In this document: positions 56,942 through 64,000 of the stretch, piece by piece | Layout of the letters: each line of letters begins with the position of its first letter | Numbering within the stretch: position 1 is the first letter of the stretch | NCBI RefSeq assembly: GCF_030247195.1 | Contig: NC_080671.1 | Location: forward strand, 4,864,501-4,928,500 | DNA: 64,000 bases | Source: Topomyia yanbarensis | Taxonomy: Eukaryota; Arthropoda; Insecta; Diptera; Culicidae | Direction: 5' to 3' | Program-made: the position numbers and the translations under genes | The notes under the pieces: model-generated | What the model was told of the DNA's origin: nothing | What the model saw: only the letters and a program-made list of their open reading frames with translations | Database searches by the model: none

Positions 56942-57232
56942 CAGGGTGGCCAGACCTACCGATTTTGGTCTTCCCTACCGATTCACAGACTACCAAGGGA
57001 AAACTACCGATATTTTGTTATACCTACCGAAAACTACCGATTTTTATTGATTTTGGACACATCCTACTCAACATTCATTTTTGGGTTCGATTTGGTTTGA
57101 GATATGTGTTTTCAGTATTTTACAATTCTATGTCAACACTACGTTTTTAGGACAACAACCCGGCCTACCGGTAACTACCGATAAACTTTTAGTGACCATA
57201 CCGTTATTAAGGAATTCTATCTGGCCACCCTG
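56942..57232. mobile_element. hAT MITE, 291 bp (TSD GTGGCGTT)
   Basis: CAGGGTGGCCAGA at 56942 and its exact complement TCTGGCCACCCTG ending at 57232. GTGGCGTT is duplicated at 56934-56941 and 57233-57240. The 8-bp duplication and CAGGG ends fit hAT. The interior carries repeated CTACCGAT motifs on both sides. Confidence 0.88.
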
Positions 57233-57839
57233 GTGGCGTTACTGTTTGACGACCCCACATATAAATGTCAATGACTCACACTCAATGTTAATATAGGTCA
57301 ACAAAAAAAACGAGAAAATTAAATATATAGATAGGGGAAAGTACATTACTTTTTAATCCAACGTCGATAAAAGTTGTAACAGAAAAAGGAAAAGAAAATT
57401 TAAAAAAAAATCTTATGTAGTTCCGTAGTTTCTTCTACAGGAAAGCACTAAAGGTAAAGAATCATATACGCGTATTAATCACTAATTTAATTTTCAGTTC
57501 ATTGCGACTATTTATAAAACATTTCGTATGTCCTGTGATCAACGGGTCAGACGAATCTCGCTTTAAATATCTACGAATGTAGCAGTGTTTCATGCGACCT
57601 GAGAATGTTATTAAGAATATTTCGTGAACGACGGAGCGTTAATGTCCAGTGTGAAAAATCTGGTTAGTTTTGTTAATCCGACTGCTTTAAAGTTTTTCAA
57701 ATGCTGCGTAAATGACGGTGAATTCTGTTAAGGGACAAACAGAATGCTTCATCACTTATAAAGTGTCAGGCTTTATTGAGATAGTTTCCAAGTTGTCTCA
57801 ATGTCGTGCTTACCACAGAAAACAAGCCATTGTCTAGTA

Positions 57840-58062
57840 CAGCGGTTCTCAACCTTTTTCGTAGCACGGGCCCCTTAAAAACGCCTTGGGTTACTGCGGA
57901 CCCCCACGGATAAACATCGATTTTTTGTGCTATCAATATGTTATTTTCAGTTAGGAAACAAGACTTGAAATTTCAATCTCCGCTCGGAAAATATATTTTT
58001 CTTTTCAGCAACGATTTCACGGTCCCCTTAGGGGTCCGCGGACCCTAGGTTGAGAATCACTG
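57840..58062. mobile_element. hAT MITE, 223 bp (TSD GTCTAGTA)
   Basis: CAGCGGTTCTCAACCT at 57840 against the complement of AGGTTGAGAATCACTG ending at 58062. GTCTAGTA is duplicated exactly at 57832-57839 and 58063-58070. CAG(T/C)GGTTCTCAACCT is a widespread hAT (Charlie-like) terminus. The interior includes GCACGGGCCCC and GGGGTCCGCGGACCC. Confidence 0.9.
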
Positions 58063-58929
58063 GTCTAGTAGACTTCAAATCGGACTTTGCCGCTCCGTCA
58101 GATACAATTTGTATGTTTGAACCTAAAGTTTTAACCACTTCGCACTGGTACATTTTAGAACACAACGACATATGCAACACTTTATAAATAGTTTTAATAG
58201 TTTGTATGCTTTGACAAATATGCTTAAATTGGTGTAATTTTGCTGCAGCTTGCAAAATAAATTGTAGAGTGCTAAATTTTATTAAAATTTTAAAGGAAAT
58301 TGTGAAACAATGATTTCACACCTTATTCCGATTTAAAGGTAATGATCAGTCTCATAGTAGGAAAAGTGATACTAACAACTAGTAGAAACTGTGTTCTGTA
58401 TTTATAAACTACACTAAACCAGTGGACAGAGTTCGTACTTTAGAGCAATAACATTGGATGATGAACTATGATATGCTAAAGTTATTCACAATTCGAAGAT
58501 AATACAATCACTACTTTTTTGACTTGAAGATGATTTGTATATCAATTCAACAACACCAAACCAGTGCATTGTAATTAAAAGAGCAGAATTATAATAGTTT
58601 ACAACTTACAATTTTTCTGATCCGATGCTCGAGACTTTAGATATTGAGAGTTTATAAATTATTATACTATTAATCGTCATTTTGACAGAATACCGACATT
58701 GCCATCATTTGAAACCGAAACGAATCCATGATTAGCAATTTTCTTGATAAATAGGCTCTCCATAGGTACCAGTTATTATGATAATTGGTTACCTTAGGTA
58801 CATTTTCCCCTGTAAGCAGATCTTATTTTTAAAAATAGGTTATTTTAGTATTTGTGGAACATAAAAAGGACTGGAAAGTGAAAATTTTAATATTTAAACT
58901 TAAAAAATAAGTTGTTGCAACTAACCTTG

Positions 58930-59170
58930 CTGATAGTCTTATTGTGCTCCTGAAAGGGAGGTTTTATGCAAAGCTGGTGTGATGAGGCTTGGCCACATAG
59001 CCGAGTCCGCCTCACTTCGTCGGCCGCTGAGGATACGCCGTACCAGGTGGACGTCTACACGCCGACGTAAGCGTAAACAAGCCTGTAATCCACTCGTTTG
59101 CCCGGTATACTCAAACGTAGAGGCTGTGCCTAATACAGCATTAAACACAGCGATATGGCATAGCAAATGA
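58930..59170. other. GC-rich islet of unknown origin inside the insertion
   Basis: About 240 bp with much higher GC than its neighbours (GGCCGCTGAGGATACGCCG, ACGTCTACACGCCGACGTAA). Frames of 63 codons (plus) and 75 codons (minus) overlap fully, so at most one can be real. The plus one is Arg-rich (RRPLRIRRTRWTSTRRRKRK). No family recognised. Possibly captured host DNA. Confidence 0.3.
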
Positions 59171-59731
59171 CAATTTTTATTTAGTTACAATTACACTAGC
59201 TACTTGGTAACAAGAACAAAATATTGCCTCTGCCTAATGTCACATCGCCACATCGTTTTTTACAAATTTTCCACAACACCGATCACCAACAAGTTATTTT
59301 ATGCGTTCAGCAGTTGAACAAATACGGAAATAAAACAATCAATTCTGCTTTTTAACACAGTTCCTAGTTATGAATTTCATTAGAAATTTTTGTTTCCCGT
59401 CATGCTGAATTCTCACAGCAAATCACACAGCTCAGAAATAGCAAAAATAGCACTTTATTCCTCTCCTTTTGAAAATACTGTTTTAGTTTCTGAATTTAAC
59501 CGTATACATAGTTGAAATTGAATATTTTATTTTTATTTTCCATAGTGCTGTTTTGTGTCCAGGATTTCATACAGCTAAAACCTTCTCTTAAAAACAAGAA
59601 AGCTATTTAGAAAACTATAAGCTGAATTTTAACTTAACAGTTAGTTGGGTTTACGACTTTCTTCTTAAATTCAACTAATTCGAAAACAGAAATAGGATTT
59701 AGCACTAGAGCTGATTTCTTGCTTTCCGTGT

Positions 59732-59872
59732 GGGAATGACGGAGTGATTCGAGTTGTTACACTTCAGACAGCAAACGGAATCATCACCCGTCCCGCAGCG
59801 AAGGTTTGCATTCTTCCGATAGAGTCGGCGGAATGTGCGCCAACGAACACAACAAACGCAACGCAACAGTGA
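59732..59872 (+). pseudogene. BEL polyprotein C-terminal fragment
   Basis: Reading in phase with the interrupted codon at 51944, this segment gives GNDGVIRVVTLQTANGI..., with RPAAKVCILPIE before a TGA at 59870-59872. This is the hallmark end of BEL/Pao polyproteins (VRVV...T..G...R...K...LP). It proves that the 3' part of the element is present and was separated by insertion, not lost. Confidence 0.9.
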
Positions 59873-60254
59873 TCAAGTTAGAGGTTTCCATCTAGATCAA
59901 CTTTACAAATTCGTCGGTTTCTGCCGGAGCAGATCAACCATAAGAGGGTTCGGTTCCGACGGATCAACGAAGCGTCAACCCACAACCATGCGCTGAGGAA
60001 GGCGTATTTATTAGAACCACAAGGCCCTTAAATTGTAGGGTTCAGGTAAGGACCTGTCCATTCTTTCTACTTTTTTGAAACCCGCTACCGGGTCTTATTT
60101 GTTTTCATGGTTTCCGACTGGAATGGTCTGAGGAGGAACGTTATAATCTACAACGAGTTAAGATTCATCAAGGGGAAGAACGACACACACGAATCTACAC
60201 GAACTGCACCAACATCGAGGACAGTCTACGAACGGTTCAGAAATCGTTATTTCA
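59873..60254 (+). other. BEL 3' untranslated region
   Basis: Contains AAGGCCCTTAAATTGTAGGG, TTCAG/GTAAGGACC and CTACCGGGTCTTATTTG, echoing the hairpin, donor and CTACCGGGTCT elements in the leader at 46.4-46.8 kb. Confidence 0.6.
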
Positions 60255-60266
60255 GCGGGGGCAGGA
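60255..60266 (+). other. BEL polypurine tract
   Basis: GCGGGGGCAGGA directly before TGTTCGCTTC, the predicted LTR start. Confidence 0.7.
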
Positions 60267-60648
60267 TGTTCGCTTCTACAAACTGACCCTACCAACACGC
60301 CGCCAATGTTACCCACGATCGAAGGGACATCGCGTCCAATTTTACCCTTTACGATAAGATAAAAAATTAGATTAAGTTCAATGCTGTTTTAATAGTTTAA
60401 TATATGTTTTATGGAATAAATTTAGTGTTGTTCGCATGAGGTTTTATAACTGAATACGTGTAGTATGTGACTATATTCGAGTGCTGTTAAATTTCGCGAT
60501 CGATCAAGATCAATAGCACCTGCTTTCGCCATCCTCTACATTCTAATTGCGGCAGCCACCGGAGCTAGCAAAGGTACAGATACGGCGCGGAGAAACTGTC
60601 GGTCCGCCTATCGGACACTTTGTCCACTAATCACCACGGCTATCGACA
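60267..60648 (+). repeat. BEL 3' LTR (~382 bp)
   Basis: Predicted from TGTTCGCTTC after the purine tract to TATCGACA. The last 258 bp (60391-60648) match the 5' LTR remnant. The first ~124 bp have no counterpart at the 5' end. Confidence 0.8.
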
Positions 60649-61800
60649 CACATCTTGATTTAGAACATTGTTATTTTTTGGTTAATTTAATGTTTTAAAT
60701 CACTTTTATTCAGGATTATTGAATATTATATGATGCGTGATGAGAATGATAAAATAAAATTAGTCAGAGCAATTCAAAATTGTTGAAATTTAAAGTTTTT
60801 CCGCAAGCAAATGTTTTAGGGGGGCGAATTATAGTACATTTACCCTAGTGATTGATTATCATGAAAATGTTGCCAACGTTGTGGAAAACAATGCCTTTTT
60901 AGTTTTTAAAGATGTCCGCATTTCGAGGCGTTCTAAATTGATCGTTACAAATTTACACCATTCTAGAGTACGATATAAACATATTTGTCTTTGCGTAATA
61001 AGGAGATGAATCAAGATCCTAAAAATGTGATACATGATCCGGCTTATGCAGCACAACAATATTAATTTTCAGCAATTTGTTCAGCATTTTCCCGCCAGCA
61101 CGTTTTTTTTAATCCGGGCCCGAAATCTATCTCCTGTAATGTAAATGTAATGCGGGCTTTTTATACCTGTTACAAACCCGGCCTGGGCTCTTGCCCGAAA
61201 CCGGACATCATCTTATGACCAATCAAAATGACCCACGATGCTTTGGTGCAGGTTTGCCAACTTTACCCATAGGTTTTAGTACTTTTAATTGTACTAAGCG
61301 AGGTTGAAGTCTTCGCTGCTCAGTGGTGGGAACAAGCAGTATAGCCACCTATCCACCCTACTCTGGTTCGAACACGCAAATGCCTTACTATGTAGTCTCT
61401 ACACTGACGACTAAAATTATTTAAATTAAATTTTATATAATGCAAAATTAAGTATTTGTGTAAAATTTACATTTACTTTCAATATTTGTATGGCCAAAAC
61501 ATCACCGAATTCTCAAAGTTCGGGTTGTGAACTTTTTCAAAGGTTACAAACCCATCATTTATAAAATATCTATCTGTCTTTCAATTTCATTGCTTTCGTT
61601 TCTCTTAGTTTTAAATTTGCCGAAATAAGCAAGAAAATCGATACAGACATCATTTATTAACTAAAATCCTTCGTACGTCGCTGGAGAAAATAATTTAGAA
61701 TATGCTGTGAATATTTCAAAGGTTTGAAGTGGATTTGAAAAAAACGAGTTGGAAGCTTTAATTAGGCTTGGAGTTTACCTAAAAACGATAGGACCAGAAT
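60649..61800. other. Sequence after BEL, mostly unassigned
   Basis: 60821-60848 (GGGGCGAATT...TACCCTAG) is the inverted end of the family seen at 36872, so BEL may have inserted in or beside such an element. The rest is AT-rich with no recognised genes. Confidence 0.4.
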
Positions 61801-61806
61801 TGATAG

Positions 61807-62984
61807 TATATGGGTCATTCCATGCGAAGTGATCAAGGCACGTGTATTCGACCTCCACGGATTTGAACAAAATTTAGAGGAATATAAAATAATATATAAA
61901 TATATAAAAACCCAAATTTTTGTGACAATTGAACCACCCCTCGGGTCATGGGAGCACCCCCCGTTTTGGCAAATTGCCAAAACCCTTAATATTCTTTTGA
62001 TCATATCTCCGGTTCTATTTACTCTAGAATCAAACCACAGGATGGCTTTTGAAGAAAATTGTTCAAGGAGACTATAAAAAATATTATTTTTTGCCGACAG
62101 TGTTGCCAAGTATGCAATTTTTTCAGTTAAATATTAAAAGTTAATTTTTCTCAAAATACGTATATTTTAATTTTGAAAATTTTAATGCCATCGCGTTCCT
62201 CAGACATTTTTACATAAAAAACACTTATCATCCCAATATACTATGAGCGCATCCTGAGATACACCGTTTTGAAGAGAAAAAAAAACCGCAATTTCCCATA
62301 TAAAATCGCAAGCGCACAACACTAAAAAACCAACTTGAGTATTCTGAGTTCAAACATAATTTTTCGTGAAGTAGACGAGAAATGATGAAAAACTACGTAT
62401 TTGGTTTGCTTCTAGCAGATCAGGGTCGATTTTTATGACAGTTTGAAGATTTTCTCAATTTTGGCCAATAAAAATGGATTTTTATATGAGAAAATCGGAG
62501 TTTTTCCCTTCAAAACGGTATATCTCAGGATGCGCTCATATTATATTGGGACGATAATTGTTTTTTATGTAAAAATGTCTGAGGAACGCGATGGCTTTAA
62601 AATTTTCAAAATTAAAATATACGTATTTTGAGAAAAATTAACTTTTAATAATTAACTGAAAAAATTGCATACTTGGCAACACTGTCGGCAAAAAATAATA
62701 TTTTTTATAGTCTCCTTGAACAATTTTCTTCAAAAGCCATCTTGTGGTTTGATTCTAGATTAAATAGAACCGGAGATATGATCAAAAGAATATCAAGGGT
62801 TTTGGCAATTTGCCAAAACGGGGGGTGCTCCCATGACCCGAGGGGTGGTTCAATTGACACAAAAATTTGGGTTTTTATATATTGGCCCTAGATGAACAAT
62901 TCCTCCAAATTTTGTTCAAATCCGTGAAGGTCGATTTCAAGTTTGCATCTTTTTTTGATCACTTCGCGTGGAATGACCCATATA
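61807..62984. mobile_element. 1.18-kb palindromic foldback element
   Basis: TATATGGGTCATTCCA at 61807 is complemented by TGGAATGACCCATATA ending at 62984. The arms are long: 'GAACCACCCCTCGGGTCATG' and 'GGAGCACCCCCCGTTTTGGC' occur on the left (about 61930-61970) and inverted on the right (about 62805-62860). The same 50-60 residue translation therefore appears on opposite strands of the two arms, which is palindrome symmetry and not a gene. TA flanks may be a Tc1/mariner-type duplication. The core around 62095-62230 resembles the 770-bp MITE. Confidence 0.85.
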
Positions 62985-63635
62985 CAATCAGGTATTCTGT
63001 TCGCCTTCCATTTTCTGTTATATCATTTTATTTCAATAACAAATAATCTTAAAAATTCTACGGTGGTGTATTATGCTTTTCACCGAAGATTACCACGTGA
63101 CGGATTCGATTCAAAATAGTAACAGAATTGAAAATATACAATTTTAGCTGAATCCGCAAAAATTGGAACAAATGTCAGACAAAATATAGCGCCTGTTAGT
63201 CAGAAATTAGACGGTCATGAGATTATTCACTCCTTCACTACCTGCGGTGGGAAAATTGGAAAGTATTTGTTACTATTTTGGTACCCAATTAATTCATTGA
63301 TATCCCATCCATTGGGATGCTTTTTATTCCCCACTCGATTTTTTTAAATCCTCCCATGTTTCTTTTTGGTTCAAAACCAAAAGTCGTTCGTAAGCTGTTC
63401 ATATCATGATCAATTTAAATAAATTCGCGGAACATCGCGGAATCGAAAAGATTAAATCCTTAAAATGACAGTTTTGCGATCTTGTCGCTATCTTGTTTTT
63501 TTTTACCACAATAACGACAAAAGATAAAAAAACAATTAAAAATATTTTCAAACAACTTTTCTCCTAGAACACAATTAGCTGCATAGCAGGTCTTCTAAAA
63601 ATAAGTTGATAGTCGGTGAGGTACGAGTTTTTTTT
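62985..63635. other. Sequence without recognised features
   Basis: AT-rich DNA, no termini or coding motifs. Confidence 0.35.
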
Positions 63636-63735
63636 ATTTTCCGGGAAATGGTATTCCGCGAAATGGTTTTTCCGGGAAATGATACATTCCGGGAAATAGT
63701 TTTCCGGGAAGTGGTATTCAGTGAAATGACGTACA
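63636..63735. repeat. Short tandem repeat of TTCCGGGAAATG(G)TA
   Basis: Five or six imperfect 15-20-bp units (TTTCCGGGAAATGGTATTCC, TTTCCGGGAAATGATACATT, TTTCCGGGAAGTGGTATT). The 70-codon minus frame across it (YHFPENYFPE...) is a by-product of the repeat. Confidence 0.75.
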
Positions 63736-63749
63736 ACCGTATGTGCGGA

Positions 63750-64000
63750 CTTACTAATAAAATGTGACCTATACATCGATTTCTTGAAGATGACTAAACC
63801 TATTTTTACGAACTTAGTCTCAAAGACTTCCTGTTCCGGTGTTATGGAAAAATAAGCGAGAACACACAGAAAATACTTATATAAAACTATATCACAGAGA
63901 CTTGAAAGGTGAAAATGTTGTTAGAACATGTGCCAAATTGCTTGAATTTGTAAATTTAACTTAACTTATTGCCTATTTCTGGAGATGGCTGAATCGATTA
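63750..64000 (+). repeat. Dispersed repeat family copy, cut by window end
   Basis: Contains 'TGAAGATGACTAAACC', 'ACGAACTTAGTCTCAAAGAC', TTCCTGTTCCGGTGTTATGG and, at the very end, GGAGATGGCTGAATCGATTA, which starts the next internal unit. Continues beyond the window. Confidence 0.6.

Larger units (their letters stand above)
51945..59730. mobile_element. 7,786-bp DNA element with CACGGA...TCCGTG ends
   Basis: It begins CACGGAGAACCAAAATTCAG and ends with the complement of CACGGAAAGCAAGAAATCAG; both continue CTC, giving a ~23-bp imperfect inverted end. TG at 51943-51944 and 59731-59732 is the likely 2-bp target duplication: removing the insert and one TG restores the polyprotein frame exactly (HP then GND). 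Subterminal regions share TTCAGCT, TAGTTG and AATTTAA motifs. I find no transposase. The body is AT-rich and holds nested elements. Superfamily unknown. Confidence 0.75.
46013..60648 (+). mobile_element. BEL/Pao LTR retrotransposon split by a 7.8-kb insertion
   Basis: A 5' LTR remnant (46013-46270), primer site, leader, gag-pol polyprotein (46808-51944), a foreign insertion (51945-59730), the in-frame polyprotein C-terminus (59732-59872), 3' UTR, purine tract and 3' LTR (60267-60648). Without the insertion the element is about 6.85 kb, normal for BEL. The LTR parts present in both copies differ at only two of 258 positions, so both the retrotransposon and the later insertion are fairly young. 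Confidence 0.88.

Noticed and set aside
61762..62891. Near-identical 70-115 residue frames on opposite strands (MATLSAKNNIFYSLLEQFSS...)
   Set aside because: They lie at mirror positions of a palindrome. The similarity is that of the two arms, not of duplicated genes.

Overview
This window reads as transposon-rich, AT-rich insect nuclear DNA, most probably from a culicine (Aedes-type) mosquito. The evidence is the mix of BEL/Pao and Ty3/gypsy LTR retrotransposons, tRNA-derived SINEs with a pol III B box, mariner, pogo-like and hAT relics, many foldback MITEs, and a dispersed family carrying the 'GGAGGGCCGAGTGTCATAT' signature that I associate from memory with mosquito genomes. The species call cannot be verified here. 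I recognise no intact host protein-coding gene, rRNA, tRNA or CRISPR array.

Layout. 0-5 kb: a degenerate ATCATGAAC tandem repeat, a 1.9 kb palindrome and a minus-strand copy of the dispersed family with its own internal ~350 bp periodicity. 5-20 kb: a short hairpin MITE, a retroposed fragment with an 18-bp target duplication, two 770-bp MITE copies in opposite orientation with 4-bp duplications, a decayed mariner, a 1.44 kb hAT foldback (8-bp duplication) nested in another element, a SINE with an 11-bp duplication, and a MITE rich in TTGCAAG. 21.1-22.4 kb: an ORF1-only non-LTR element flanked by a 13-bp duplication. 22.8-28.2 kb: more MITEs and a ruined pogo/Tigger-like transposon. 28.3-31.7 kb: TE-poor, GC-richer unique DNA, the best candidate for host regulatory or exonic sequence. 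31.74-34.66 kb: a 2.9 kb array of an 11-bp minisatellite whose long minus-strand reading frames are artefacts.

38.8-44.8 kb: a complete Ty3/gypsy element on the minus strand. It has 208-bp LTRs in which I see no mismatch, an ATAAC target duplication, a tRNA-Ser-like primer site, gag, and pol with two in-frame stops. Splice-site pairs at the gag/pol boundary (179 nt) and near the pol C-terminus (77 nt) would restore frame, so this element may make Gag from unspliced RNA and Gag-Pol from spliced RNA.

46.0-60.65 kb: a BEL/Pao element on the plus strand with a nearly full-length polyprotein. It was split just before its conserved C-terminal motif by a 7,786-bp insertion (51945-59730) with CACGGA...TCCGTG ends. 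The missing C-terminus resumes in frame at 59732 and is followed by a polypurine tract and the 3' LTR. The insertion holds further nested elements: two hAT MITEs with exact 8-bp duplications, a SINE, and two other MITEs. 61.8-63.0 kb is a 1.18 kb foldback whose core resembles the 770-bp MITE, and the last few hundred bases start another dispersed-family copy.

Everything with a coding function here serves retrotransposition (Gag, protease, reverse transcriptase/RNase H, integrase, ORF1 nucleic-acid binding) or decayed cut-and-paste transposition.
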